Source: Tyto alba (taxonomy: Eukaryota; Chordata; Aves; Strigiformes; Tytonidae). Taken from it: a stretch of DNA of 64,000 nucleotides. A program made the translations under genes and the position numbers. The DNA lies in the NCBI RefSeq assembly GCF_018691265.1, contig NW_024881316.1, forward strand, positions 22,111,819 through 22,175,818. The letters are read 5' to 3'. The notes beneath the pieces were generated by a model. That model did not search any database and was not told the origin of the DNA. It worked only from the letters and a program-made list of their open reading frames with translations. Of the stretch, positions 13,344 to 25,916 are shown one piece after another (position 1 is the stretch's first letter; each line of letters starts with the position of its first letter).

Positions 13344-15918
13344 TGGGAATCAATAGCTCCCAGAATTCAGCTGGATCTGTTTTGAGTAATTTATTTTCTC
13401 CACTGAACTAATTCTACTGGGCATCAGGTTCTGTGAAATTGAAGCATGTGACAGGACTATCTCAGTCTTGGTCCTTCCTGTGTGAAATGGACATTAATCA
13501 TCTCATTTTACCTTAGATATACACAGTGTGGGTGTCTATCTCTAACCTTGTTGTCCTGGTTCCTCACCTGTCTTGTTTTCAATGCATCTGACCTGCTATA
13601 GGCTTAAGGTTCAGCATTAGATTAATTGTACCCTAGCGTACTTATTTTCTCTCCACTCACTATAAAGACATTCCACAAGGTCTAGCTTGAATTCAGACAT
13701 TCGTATTATAGACATCTACATTTGGACAGATTAATCCTGCTCATCTAATATACCTGTATATTTCATGTGGATGTGCTAAGAATAATGCCATTACGCTCAA
13801 CTGCTGCAAGCAATATGTAAAAACTCTGCCAGTACTATTTCAGCTCCAGCAAACTCTATTTAACACTTGTTCATTACTGAATTATCTAGTACGCATGTAA
13901 GATAACATAACTTTCCTTATAAAGCCAAATGTATTCAGACTGCAGACCTGATATTTGCATCAATAATGGCAATCCAAATAAAAAGTGTGTTTCTTTTAAA
14001 ATTATGCATGTCCTGTTAAATTATACTCTTCTGTGCATTGCTGAAAAAATGTCAGACAAGGTATGAACAAGATGATAAGGTTTAAAACCATCCCATTTTC
14101 CAAAAATTCAAGCTTTCTTCAGTGAAAGGGACTCTAGGGCACTTTTCTTCATTAGATTATGACCAAGAAATTATCCTTAATATTTATAATGGTTTGCAAC
14201 ATCATGGAATTGATTGTACTTCAGTAAAGGGTGCTTTTGTTTGCTTATATATATCTTTTCTTTGGTAGTTCATGAAAGACAAATATGTCTAGGCTTTCAC
14301 CAAAAGTGAAAACATTAAAGTGTAGAAAAGTGCCAGGTATTTTTATCATCCACTATATCTTCTTTCTGTTTTTTAAAATACTTTACACACTGATAAATGC
14401 ATATCTAAAGATCTGTGCTTATGTTAAATGTCTAGAACATGAAACAAACTGCCACAGTCTAACGTGGAATTTAACTTTTTTTTTTCTTAAAAAAAAAAAC
14501 CAACAACAAAAAACTGATGAAGGTATCCAAATAACCATGCAATATGCAAGTTGCTGTTAGCACTTTCCTAATGAAAGTCATGATGTTCATAACATTACCA
14601 TAGCACAGGTACTGAATTCCCTATTAAAATTATCACAATTTGGGATCACTGTGTTTCAGCTCTGTTTTCCCTGTGCTTGGAAAAAACCAATCCAGTTACC
14701 ACTGTCACTCTAGAATGATTGAGTACAGCTCAATGAATCATTATAAACATGCAATATTTTACTCATGAAGCATGAGTATAATATTTTTCTCACAAGTATG
14801 AAAGACGCATTACAGGTTTTGAAGGTCTTTTTTTTAAGGTGACTGAAATGTACACTTCATAGAGATGACCTGTTTTATTTGTTCTGCCAGGATTCAGTGC
14901 AATTTTTAAATTCAAACAGGTGAACTTTCATAGCTTGACATTTTGTTGTGCCTGGTTGAAGCAAAGATGAGGTGGGTAGATGATGCAGAGGGTGAGCTGA
15001 GGGGAAGCTGTGTTGGGATTTATGCTTTCCAAGTGTTTCAAGATCATTGTCATAAAAAGGACAGTAAATTAACTGTCAACATTTATTAAGAGACAGGGAA
15101 TGTGTTTTGAAAATTACATCTTCCGAAGGTGCAATGTTCTGCTCCTGAATATGTGAAGACACACAGCTCAGAACTGTGGAATTCAGATGGAAATCCTTCC
15201 GTGGCCTGTGCATAAGATGAAAATAAGTAAAACTTATTATTTTAAAATTCCATGAAAACATTTGTTCTTGTCACTTTCCCTATTTTTCATTCCAAGAAGT
15301 TACAAAGTGAGACATGAGCTGTACTGTGTTGTGGGTGAGCCAACAATAGCCAGATCTATGAATAATGAATCAAAAGCCTTAGAAGAACTCACTTTAGTGT
15401 CTGGCTTGGGTGGAAACAGAAGAGAGAGTTGTAGGATTCAGGAAGATTAATGTCATCTTTTTCTTCTGACTGACTATTTCTGATTCAATGCTCATACTTT
15501 ATACCTTCTATTTCTGAACAATTCTAAGACAGCAGTTCCAAATACACACTTTACAGAGTAGCAAGGAGTATTACACAGCAATTTAGTGATATGTAATATT
15601 AATATCAAATATTTTAAAATTATTTGTTTTTGTAATTATTTTCTGTTATAATAAAATTATGTTAATACTTACATTTTTGGTAATTATTTATTTCCTGATG
15701 TATGTTTCTTTTACTTATTACATTACTTATTCCAGGAAAGAGTGGGATTTGTTGACTTTTGTCTAGCTTAGGTTTTTTCCCATCTTTTTCAACTTGCTGG
15801 TAATTAAGGGCTTTGTAGTAGAATTATAGGTAATATCAAATACTTTGCATGCACATGGTAATGTCTAGCATAAAGCAACTTCCTTGATTTCCTTTTCCTT
15901 TCTTGAATTGGGTTTGCA
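13341..15918. other. unique AT-rich sequence, no gene seen
   Basis: No gene, RNA or repeat recognised. Contains only short low-complexity stretches, such as the T/A-rich run near 14477-14510. Confidence 0.45.
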
Positions 15919-16073
15919 TGACAAGATTTTGGTAGCAGAAGGGCTACAGGGGGGGCTTATATGAGAAGCTTCCCCCATGTCTGACAGAGCCAATGCTAGC
16001 CAGCTCCAAGACAGACCTGCCGCTGGCCAAGGCTGAGCCCATCAGCAACAGTGGTAGATCCTCAGGGATAACA

Positions 16074-16080
16074 TATTTAA
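16074..16080 (+). promoter_or_regulatory. TATA-like element of the 15919 LTR
   Basis: TATTTAA at the U3/R boundary. The same element sits at the matching place in the 52157 LTR (52314-52320) and, reversed, in the 25724 LTR. Confidence 0.5.
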
Positions 16081-16181
16081 GAATGAGGAAGCCGAAGACA
16101 GAAGTGAGAATATGTTAGAGAAACAGTCCTACAGACACCCAGGTCAGTGAAGAAGGAGGGGCAGGAGGTGCTCCAGGCACT

Positions 16182-16554
16182 GGAGCAGACATTCTCCTGC
16201 AGCCCATGGTGAAGACCACGGTGAGTCAGGCTGTGCCCCTGCAGCCCATGGAGGCCCACAGTGGAGCAGAAATCCACCTGAAGCCCATGGAGGACCCCGT
16301 AACAGAGCAGGTGGATGTGCCTGAAGGAGGCTGTGACCCTGTGGGAAGCCCACGCTGGATCAGGCTCCTGGCAGGAGCTGTGGCCCCATGGAGAGAGGAG
16401 CCCATTCTGGAGCTGGTTTGCTGGCAGGACTTTTGACCCCGTGGGGAACCCACGCTGGAGCAGTTAATGAAGAACCATAATCCATGGGAAGGATTCACAC
16501 TGGAGCAGTTTGTGGAGGACTGTCTCCTGTGGGAGAGACCCCATGTTGGAGAAG
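16182..16554 (+). repeat. degenerate tandem array of about 48 bp inside the LTR
   Basis: GGAGCAG or a close variant starts at 16182, 16263, 16304, 16357, 16409, 16457, 16502 and 16548. Most spacings are 41-53 bp; the first is 81. Between successive copies lies a CCCATGG/CCCGTGG-type motif. Units have diverged strongly. The period is close to 16 codons, which helps explain accidental open frames. Confidence 0.6.
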
Positions 16555-16766
16555 GGCAAGAGTGTGAGGAGTCCTCCCCCTGAGGAGGAAGGAGCAGCAG
16601 AAGCAATGTGTGGTGAACTGATCACAACCCGCAGTCCCCTCCCCTGCGCTGATGGCAGGGAGGAGGTAGAGAAAATTGGAAGTAAAACTGAGCTCAGGAA
16701 GAAGGGATGGGTTGGTGTTTTAAGATTTGGTTTTATTTCTCGTTATCCTACTCTGATTTGATTGGT

Positions 16767-16772
16767 AATAAA
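16767..16772 (+). terminator. polyadenylation signal of the 15919 LTR
   Basis: AATAAA about 690 bp after the TATA-like element and about 190 bp before the LTR end. Confidence 0.55.
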
Positions 16773-16962
16773 CTAAATTAATTTTTCTCCAGGTCAAGTC
16801 TGTTCTACCCATGATGGTAATTGGTGAGTGATCTCTCCTTGTCTTTATCTCCACCCACAAGCCTTTTGTTATATTTTCTCTCCCCTGTCCAGGTGAGAAG
16901 GGAAGTAATGGTGCAGCTTTGGTGGGCACCTGGCATCCAGCCAGGGTCAACCCACCACAGTA

Positions 16963-19865
16963 TTTTTGTGTGAGTCTTATAAGCAGTTTAAAAGTTTTAG
17001 AGAAGAAATTGATACATTTGATTTAAATAATTGATTAATCTATTAAATTACAAAATAGAATAAATTATTTAAAATTATATACTACTATTTCTATTGATAT
17101 GGAAATATAATCAGCAAAAGGATAATCAAAATGATAATCAATTTTGATTAAGCCATACTTCCTGCAGGCTTGAGAAAATGCACTTGCAGAGTTCTTTACT
17201 TTTCTGATATTGATGTGCACATCTTGATTTGAGGAAGTGAAAAGATATTTTCTTTGAAAAATGCTTCCAAAACTTTTATTTGGAAATCCTTTGTTGAACA
17301 TCCTATTGACATCCCAATGTGACATTCTCATTTGATGGGCCAGTAAAGTCAGTATGCATTTTAAGCATTATATATTTAATGAATTCCAATTTGATTTCCT
17401 GGCATAATTCTATCTTTATATTTTACCTGTCTTTATGCTAGACTGTCTCTCAATGTTTTTGGTAGGTGAGCTGGGAAGAGATGAGAAGGGACTAGTGCTG
17501 TTATATCTACATGTGACAGGTTAATTATTTTCATCAGTACCTAAATAAACTGCATAGATGAAACTGAAAGATGAAACACTGAAAGCTGGATTAAAACTCT
17601 TAATAGGAGTACTGGGGACAAGAAATGTAACATTTTTTTTGATAAATTTGAGTTTGATAAAATCTAAAAGTGATTATGTAGCATAGTTGTCTGCAATGGC
17701 AAGGAACTGAATCAGAGAACTGAGGAGATCTTTTTCCATCCTATGCTCCTTAATAAGCAGATGCATGTGTCAGTGACACTAGAAAAATAAAAATATAAAA
17801 ATTCAATCTGTTCCAAAGTTTCTTTTATAACAAGGTCAGTTCTAATCTAAGTTGTGTTGCAATCTTCTTCAACAACTGTTTCTAAAAACAACTCTGAGGG
17901 CTAGAGGGGGGAAGCTATTACTATACCTCATATGCATGAATATGTTAACAGTTCTACAATTCTAACTCTGTAGGATATAATATTATATAATTCAGATGAT
18001 AAAATCCAACAAAACTGGCTATTTAGCTCAGCTTTTAGCCGAAAGTATTAAAATTGTATGCAGAAACCCCTTTACAGGAGATTTTTTGGTCCAGTTGAGC
18101 ATTTTACAGTTTGGATTTTTAAGTCAGAGTACAATTGAAGACCCAAATCTTTTTTCATCTGAATGTAACCCGAATAGTAAACCTTTTGATCTTGATCTAT
18201 CACTAATTAATTAACTGTAATATTTTAGATTGTAAGGAAGGATGGCATTTATAACTGTGATTTTCAGCACATCAGGCAATGAATAAGTATTTTATCTAGG
18301 GATGAAGAGCAACAGAACTAAACTGGCAAGAAAAATCTTAATTGCAGATACTTTTTTTTTTTCCTTTGACTGACTGTCAAAACAAAATTGTATTCAAAAC
18401 AAAAGAAAATATTTTTATTAGTTGAATTAATTAAAAAATTATCGAGTTGAATAATTGTTTTGAATTTATTAAAGATCAAGTTTATGAAATTAAATATTTT
18501 CTAAATTAAAATTCCTTATATTCTTATATTAATGTAGAATAGTCTGGTTGCAGTTACCAACAGATAGATAGACAAAAAGCAAAACTAATTCATGTTTGTT
18601 TCTGGTCTCCCTAGATTTAAAATATTACCTAGCTTGCAGAGACAGACTCATTTCTGGTTTCATTTTTTTGTATAACAAAGTAATTACAGAAAATGTTTTG
18701 TTCTTCCTTCAAGTATCCCTCTTAAATCCCACTGTAAAATACAAAGATGTTTTGAGAGATGAGGTCTATTTATCTATTAACTACGAAATTGTCCTGCAAT
18801 CTCTATTTAGGATCTGGGAAGTCAGTAGGGAACTCTCTGTTTCTGTGTTTTGTAAGCACTGGGAAATTTTGTCTGTTCACATGAAACTTTGTTCTATTAG
18901 GAATGATTGAGCACAGAAGTTTTCCATATAACTTTTGATATTATTTTTCTGTATTTAATTTTCTAAAATTCAGTTATCTTTCTTGGCTTTTTGATTCTTC
19001 TATCAGATAAATATTCAGACAATTTTTCATATACATTTGATTTCTGAGTGAGAAGTGTAGTTCAAATTTTCCTTCTAACTAATGTCTCTGTGTGCCCTGC
19101 TGTAGCAGTGGTTTGTCCCTCAAGCAAACTGAAGATTTTGCTGTAATACTCTCTTTTTAGTTTAATCTGACCATTCTCCATAATGGTTACCAGTGCATAT
19201 CCTTGTTTCATTTGATAACCAAACTTGTCTGTGTTTGAAATCATACTTGGCAACAAAGCACCGACATTCAAAACTAGTAATCAAAAAGCATTCTATTCTT
19301 ATGGAAATGAAAATAGTCACAAACTTTTTAGCTTCTTTATAAATTGACAGTGAATAGCAAGTGGAACATGTGGTATTTCAATAAATTGAAAAAATAGTAA
19401 CTACTAAGCATATGGAGTCTTGCTGTTTGCAAAACCTGCTGTATAATTTTCTCAAATTGCTCTCCCTAGCAATGGTGTTATAACAAGATGTTCTGTTTTC
19501 TAGAGCTTTATGCTCTCTATATTTCACTATTTTTAACCTTGCCGATGCTGAACCACTTGAGCTAAGAGCTTTTATTAATTTATAGAGGTAAGTGTGGTCC
19601 TGTATCCTCCTCTGTGGGACTGAGGCCTCTGAGTCAGTGTAGCAATAGATCATATGTCTCACAGGGAAAAACTACTCAATTCATGTGGTTTAAATAAAAT
19701 CAGGATCAAAGTGGTTTATTGATTTATTAATGACACAGTTAGCTGCCAATCAGTGAACTATACATTCAGAATCAATACTGACAACACAATAGATAAACTA
19801 CAATCCCAGATACTTGAAAAATGTTAATATAGACCTACATATTTCCAAATCACCTTCTGTAACCA
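16963..19865. other. unique AT-rich sequence, no gene seen
   Basis: Very AT-rich, particularly 17000-17100 and 18390-18540. No coding frame with splice signals and no repeat family recognised. Confidence 0.5.
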
Positions 19866-20520
19866 ATGTGCCCTGTCACCCCTGATTTACATGCACCTTT
19901 GCACCCTCTGGCAGGTCAGGTACCTCTCCCTCCCCTCTGTGTGGGTGCAGGTCCCCCAGGTGGTCCCTTGCTTGGAGCCATAGACAGGTCCCCCACATGG
20001 TCCTATGTACATATTGAGGAGGGGTACCCCAACACCACCCCTGTGCTGTGGGTCACTGGCTGGGGACAGGGTTCTCCTGCACCCCATGGGGAGCTCCTGG
20101 GCCAGGCTCAGGCAGGGATGGGGATGCCTCAGGCTCATGCCTGGCAGTGTCCAACAAGAGTCACTCATCCTTGTCCAGCTCCAAAGCCTCCCCCAACACC
20201 TTCTGCAAATTTTTGTTTCTTTCACACTGCTTTTCGGGCAGTTTCAATAGTCTCTTTCTATTTTCATGGTTACTGTTTAATCTAATTAATGGTTGTCCTA
20301 GAGTTCATCCTTAGCATTATCAGTTTGGGACAAAAGTTCTCTCAAATGGGTTTGGCTGTCCTATCACACTGTTACATGCTTACACACTGTATTGGGTGTA
20401 GGTGTCCAGGTGTTGGTAGCAGGGGGACTGGTTAGTGATCTCCCTGTCTTTACCTCCCCCACAGTTTTTCATCTTGTCCTGTTTCCTCCCCCTGTCCTGT
20501 TGAGAAGGGGACTGCATTAG
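19866..20520 (+). mobile_element. damaged LTR-derived fragment
   Basis: 20431-20520 resembles the U5 region of the 15919 LTR (about 16822-16905): both carry a gTgATCTCcctgTCTTTA-like block, a CCCCCTGTCCTGTTGAGAAG-like block and matching spacing. Just before it, 20403-20425 (TGTCCAGGTGTTGGTAGCAG) resembles the start of that LTR's U3. The GC-rich part at 19866-20190, with a 37-bp-spaced repeat of CAGGTCCCCCA at 19948 and 19985, contrasts with its surroundings and may be part of the same element. No target duplication or intact 3' end was found. It is either an LTR with an internal deletion joining U3 to U5, or part of a related LTR whose own sequence contains the U3-like words. Confidence 0.48.
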
Positions 20521-22253
20521 TCATATCTATTTATTTCTGACATGAGTGACCATTTATACCTTCTCCAAGTTTCTTGGCTATTTAAAAATATTAAATTTTT
20601 CATATTTTGAAAACCAAATACATTTGCAGTTCACATTGCGGGGAAAAACACTATCTGCTGTTGTCTACTTCCCCAGACTATGATTATGCTGATTGGCTTG
20701 TCATTCATAAAGATTGAAGAAATTATATGACACAATATGAAGGAATCATACATGTACATCACAGACACACGGAATTAACATATTTTTAAATATGCATTTT
20801 ACAAAATTTTGCATTTAAGAAGTGAGACCTGAATAATCTTCCCTTGTGCCTTTACATTTGAGTCTGTAACTTGATACATATTTAATTTTATTTGGATTTG
20901 GACTTGTTTATGTAGTATGTTTTGTGGATACTGATTCTGAAAAGCAATTAATAGACATGATTGTCCTATGAAAAGTAAAGGTATTAAGGTGCAAAGTAAA
21001 TTACAAGGAAGCATAGAGTTGGTCTTGAATGAACACTTAGCTGGTCTGAGAAAGAGCAGGGACATTAGTTGCTGATCTGTTTTTGTGTTTTTGGAGGGAG
21101 GTGTAAAAGAAAAAGGAAGAACACAGATTTTCATGTTCTGCATGTCCAACTTTGCTACCAGTTGGGCATATTTCATTTTATCTGCATTTTAAACAAATTA
21201 CGTTTCCCTATTATCCGCTGCTACAACTACCAAAGTTGCATGTGTTAGAAGGAAGTGAGACACCTCTATCAAACACTAGGGTATGAATCTGAATTCATGC
21301 TGCATGTGGTTTATCTGTGAAATGAAAATCAGGTAACTCTGTGTTATGTTCTGTACAATTTTCAAGCAATATAAAAACTTCTGAAAGAGTATTTTCATTT
21401 GAAGAACTAGAGGAAAAGTTAGAAAGACAATATGCTATATGATTTCATTGAAAGTGTAACTCTTAATCTTTAAGTAGATTGATTGACAAAGGAATCATTT
21501 TAAAAGAGGAAACTTTGTTATTAATTCAGTCTTAAAATAAAGTTAATATAAATTTAACTAATTGATAAATTTACATGTGTTTTGTGCAAAGCCTGTTAAA
21601 AAAAAATTACCTACATGATTCTTCTGATGGGTATTTTATCTCTAATTTACATTTTATGTTTTAATAGATTATAATGAATATTTCCCATAATTTTGTAGAG
21701 ATCTGAGATATAATGAGAAAAGTCTTTTGATTGATATAGTAAAATTGTCTGATTTGGGAAAAAGACACAACACTAAGAAAAACCTTCTGATTAGTTATTA
21801 ACAATCTAAAGGGGAAGAAATTTGAGCACAATCTCCTTAAAAACACTTACTTTCAGTAACTGCAGCAAATGTGAGGGTTTTCCCTGGATCAAGGGCTTGT
21901 TCCCAGGTTATCCAGGGCTGACAAATTTTCTGCTAGTGATCAGAATTGCTAGGTCTTGTCAAACCTAGACAGACTTATCCTTGCCCTTTAGTTTAATTTA
22001 TGGCCATAGCTACTTCTCAGTCTTTTCCAAATCCCTGTTGAGTCCTGCTATGTCCCTTAACCACTGGATCACTCATTCCAGAAGACTTGGAAGGCTTGGA
22101 GTGCCAATTTGAAAATAATAAATGACACACCAAGCATCTCCTTTTTCTTAGCTGATGTCAGAAGGCAGTCTAAAAGCCCCTGTAGTCTAAGGAAATAAAT
22201 CAAAGTACTTCACTTGGAAACCAGAGCTTTTATTTAGCCAAGGTATTTAGCAC
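20521..22253. other. unique AT-rich sequence, no gene seen
   Basis: No supported gene. Open frames here, including a reverse one at 20799-21176, use AT-rich codons, lack splice context and match no family known to me. Confidence 0.45.
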
Positions 22254-22275
22254 TTTTTTTTTTTTTTTTTTTTTT
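22254..22275. repeat. poly(T), 22 nt
   Basis: Uninterrupted T run. Confidence 0.95.
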
Positions 22276-25145
22276 AAACTTAACTCATTTTTAAAATGCA
22301 TATTATATTTTAATCAAAAGTGGTAGATTTTCCTTACTAGCTGGACCATTTGTTATTGCAGACTTTCTCTGAGTTCACTGAGAAAAAGTGTGTGCAAAAT
22401 GCAATTCTGTTTCACACATCACACTGTGGCATCGCTTTCCAAAAAATGGTAAAAGTCTTAAGGTCCCATTAGCACCAGTAAATAAAAAAGTGTCTCTATA
22501 ATCCTGTAAAGACATACTTTGCTGCCATAGAAGTACTGCAATGCAAACAAGAAGTACTTTTCCACCAGCTGAAAAAAGATTTTACAAGAAATAAAATGGC
22601 CAGAAACATTATGTTCTAAGGCCATAAAAGCAGGTGTAACTTATCAAAGCCAACCATCTAATTGCACCATCTGTGTTACTGTGACATTCTCAAAGCAAAT
22701 ATAAGAACAAATATTGCATGCATCCACTGATACGTGAACAGACAAGTTTAGTAATATGTGGTGCCATTTTGACTTTGCAGAGACAGTGGGCATGACTCCA
22801 GTATCGTAATTCCAGGAAAAATCCCACTGAAATCCTCTGTAATCAGAACCACAGAGTTAGGTCAATATTGAAGTTTCTAGCCCATCAGACCAATTAAGTT
22901 AATGTTATTTGACTGTATCCCATAAAACTCACTACAGAGTCATCTGATGAAACTCCAGGGTTTTATTTTAATAGTGTCTTTATAACTGATTCAGAATCGG
23001 TTCTTACATATGACATTTTCAGACCTCATTTTTGTGTGGAATATTAATAATTCAGAGCCATGTTAATCGTGTTTCCTCACCCAGAAACATTTCGGAGTCA
23101 GAGAAAAAGGGGTTTTCCTAGAGTGCCTTGCAGGCTGCTTCTTCTCCTTTCTCCCAGGAATGAAGTGTTCACAGGAGGTATTTGGAGAACACTAATAAAG
23201 TGACTCCTTTCTAACATTACAAAAACAGCTTGGGTCTCATTAAGTGGAGCTGTAGAAGCTACTCTGCCTGTGCTGGGATGTTCAAGAACACTCTTTTCTT
23301 TTCAACCCCTTCCTTACTCTGCTTTTGCCTACCAGGGTATATAATTTCTAATATCAATGTATTTTTAAAAAACGTTGTGGAAAATTACTACTTAATGATA
23401 CTTGAGTTACTGTAAAAATACCTTTCTCCTAATAACAGGTAAACCCCACACTCCATATTTAAGTTTGGAAATCTCCAAGTTTTGAGTTGAAACACAGAAA
23501 TCTGCCTACATATATAGTGTCGATTAGATAGCTGGGGATTGGCCAAGGTTACTTTATTTTGTCTCTACTAACAAAAACTGATGAACAGCATTACCAAGTA
23601 ACAGCTTTTAAAACTAGAAGTCTAAAGAAGGAATGTATTAGGAAAAGGATGTAAAAAATATTTCCTGTAGGAGTAGGCATTATAAACAAATGATCAGAAT
23701 AAAATATGACAATATAAATTGAAGAATAAGATAAATTGAACAGCATTACAGATTCCAGGATATAACTTAGTGCAAGTTGTATACGGAAGATCCAGAAAAG
23801 CTTCCAAGTCTGCCACCTTAGCAATTCTCAAATAAGGTACTTTTTTCTACACAGCAACCACCAGGTAAGATCTGGAGCTACTGTTTTCCTTCTCCTTCCT
23901 TTCCAGTCAAACAAATAATAGCAGATTTCACTCTGCACAATACTGGAGTGAGTAGGGATGTACTAATTGTTAGAAAAAGGCTTTGCTTGTGTAAAAAACT
24001 CATTCCTGTTGTAAAATTAAATAATTTAAATGGAATTACAACAGGACCAAATGTGTCCCTGGGTTTTTATATCTATCATAGCACAAGGTTTTAAACGTCT
24101 TAAAAATGTCACTTTGTAGGGTCTGAAGGTCAGACAAGGCTACACGGGATCAATTTATAGCAAGAACTGTGGATGGTTTTTGATTAAATTGGTGTGAAAT
24201 AGAGCACACAGACAAAAGAGGAAACAGCTCTCTTTCCCTACTGATAGCATTGGATTTTGAAATTAAGCACAGCAGGTAGAGAGAGATCCCATACAGTTTT
24301 TAAAAGGGAGTGCATGTCCTGGTACTAACACACACTTCAAAGTGCCATGGGGTTGAAAAATCACTATGTTTAACAATAACTTCAGCTTAACATAGACAAA
24401 GCTAAAGCATGGCTATTAATGCTGAACTGCTATGCAGTGTTTAACAAATCTGAAGCACACAAACATCAGTAATCATACCCTTGTATTTTCATCTAGCTGT
24501 TGTCAGTACAAAGGGTCCTCCATTTTGCTGATACACATCTACCAGATCAGGGCTCTCATTTAAATAACAAATGAGGGCTTTCATTTAAATTATCTTTTAA
24601 AATTAGTAGACTCTAATTTCAGACTTAAATTTTGAAGAAAAATGAGAAACAAGCCTAAGCAAACACTTCTAGAGTTACAAGGTAATGATAGACCTTCCAT
24701 GTTGCTGGTATTGCCTTAGCTGACAACAACTTTTACCCCAAATAAAAGAGTAGCAGGAAGACAACCCACCATCATGCTGTTGGTTGCCCTTATTTTTCAT
24801 TAGAAAGGTTACATCTTGCTACATGCCCAAATCCTCTTTTCAAATAGTATGATAAATTGAATTCTGGTTAGTTTTATATAAGAAAATTTTACTGAAGTGG
24901 GCAGTTCTCTAGTAAGATAGAACAGTTTAGGGTGATGGACAAGGATAATGAAAAGGATAATAAAAAGAAGATCACGCACATAAATCATTGTCGTTAGGAG
25001 TTGAATAGGAAGTGTAGTGACCTGTGCAGGTATTAGAAATGCTAGTTGATGCTCTGTGTGTCAACCTGGTTGATCCTTGCAGATGCAGATATTAAAGTTT
25101 AGAAAAATGTTAATTATCACTTAAGGCACAGAAATTTTGATGGAA
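22276..25145. other. unique AT-rich sequence, no gene seen
   Basis: Nothing recognised except a short tandem duplication at 24550-24590. Confidence 0.45.
24550..24590. repeat. short tandem duplication, 25-bp period
   Basis: A 16-bp word beginning GGGCTCTCATTTAAAT at 24550 recurs at 24575 with one change. Confidence 0.8.
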
Positions 25146-25274
25146 GTTTATGTTGTGGTTTGAGCCTACTCAGCAGCTAAATGCCACACAGCTGCTCACC
25201 CACCCTCCCCCCACTTGGGAATGGGGAGGGAATCGGAGGGGAAAAGGGAGACTCGTGGGTTGAGATAAAAACAG

Positions 25275-25280
25275 TTTAAT
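25275..25280 (-). terminator. polyadenylation signal of the 25151 LTR
   Basis: ATTAAA on the reverse strand, about 125 bp before the LTR's 3' end. The same signal occurs at the matching place in the 48806 copy. Confidence 0.6.
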
Positions 25281-25445
25281 AATAGTAACAGAATAATACA
25301 CTGACAGCAATATCAGTAGGTAATGTACAATATAGCCGCTCACCACCTGCCGACCGACACCCACCTGCTCCCAGCCAGCAATCCCAAACACAAAGCCACC
25401 ACAGCCACACTCCCAGAAGTGGCAGCCTCTCCTAGCCCTCTCCTG

Positions 25446-25453
25446 CCTTTATA
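25446..25453 (-). promoter_or_regulatory. TATA box of the 25151 LTR
   Basis: TATAAAGG on the reverse strand, at the expected U3/R boundary and intact. Confidence 0.65.
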
Positions 25454-25910
25454 TGGTAGAGCATAATGTCACATGACATGGAATATCAGCCAATCCCGGC
25501 CCAGCACTCCAGCTGTGCTCCCCCCACCCCCTCACACAGGTGAGGGCACTAGGACCTGGGGAGCCCCTGGGGTCTCAGTGTGCTGCAGCACTCCAGCTAC
25601 TAAAACAAACAGGAACTCTATTCCAGCCCAAACCAGGACAGTTTAAAAGGTAAATTTGTGTAAACTAGAATGAAAGCTTAAAAACATACTTTAAGAATTT
25701 GTCAGAAGAAAATATAGATGTATTGTCATGGTTTGAGCTCAGAGGGCAACTGAGCCTCACACAGCCGCTCACTCCCCAATTCTTCCCAGCGCTGGGAAGG
25801 AGAAAATAAGCAAAGGCTTGGAATTCGAGATCAGACAGGGAGGGATAAATCACCCATTACAATCATGGGCAAAAGGCAGACTCGTTAGGGGAAGAAAAAA
25901 AGAAGATAAA

Positions 25911-25916
25911 TTTATT
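25911..25916 (-). terminator. polyadenylation signal of the 25724 LTR
   Basis: AATAAA on the reverse strand, about 190 bp before the LTR's 3' end. Confidence 0.6.

Larger units (their letters stand above)
15919..16962 (+). mobile_element. GC-rich endogenous retroviral LTR, about 1.04 kb (family C)
   Basis: The segment begins TGACAAGATTTTGG and ends near CCACCACAGTA; the exact 3' end is uncertain by about 3 bp. A TATA-like TATTTAA at 16074-16080 and AATAAA at 16767-16772 are in LTR order on the + strand. The stretch between them is about 690 bp of GC-rich sequence, unlike the AT-rich surroundings, and holds a degenerate array with a period of about 48 bp. Organisation matches the LTRs at 25724 and 52157 (same GGAGCAG/CCCATGG-type motifs), though identity is low. 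No 5-bp duplication is visible: TTGCA precedes it, and GTATT or TTTTT follows. It may therefore be mutated, truncated or rearranged. Antisense open frames here come from GC richness and the array, not coding. Confidence 0.72.
25151..25640 (-). mobile_element. solo LTR, family A, reverse
   Basis: A 490-bp LTR on the reverse strand. Read on the + strand it starts TGTTGTGGTTTGAG and ends AACCAGGACA, and the perfect 5-bp duplication GTTTA flanks it at 25146-25150 and 25641-25645. In its own direction a TATA box (TATAAAGG; 25446-25453 on +) is followed about 170 bp later by ATTAAA (25275-25280 on +), so R is short. The U5 word CGAGTCTCCC is shared with the 48806 LTR. No internal retroviral sequence is attached, so it is solo. 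A 5-bp duplication is the ERVL-class signature. A perfect duplication and intact signals suggest a fairly recent insertion. Confidence 0.88.

Noticed and set aside
16226..16606. Reverse open frame of 126 codons with a repeated CSSV-like motif
   Set aside because: It is antisense inside an LTR, and the motif reflects the 48-bp array; the matching frame is not kept in the sister LTRs.
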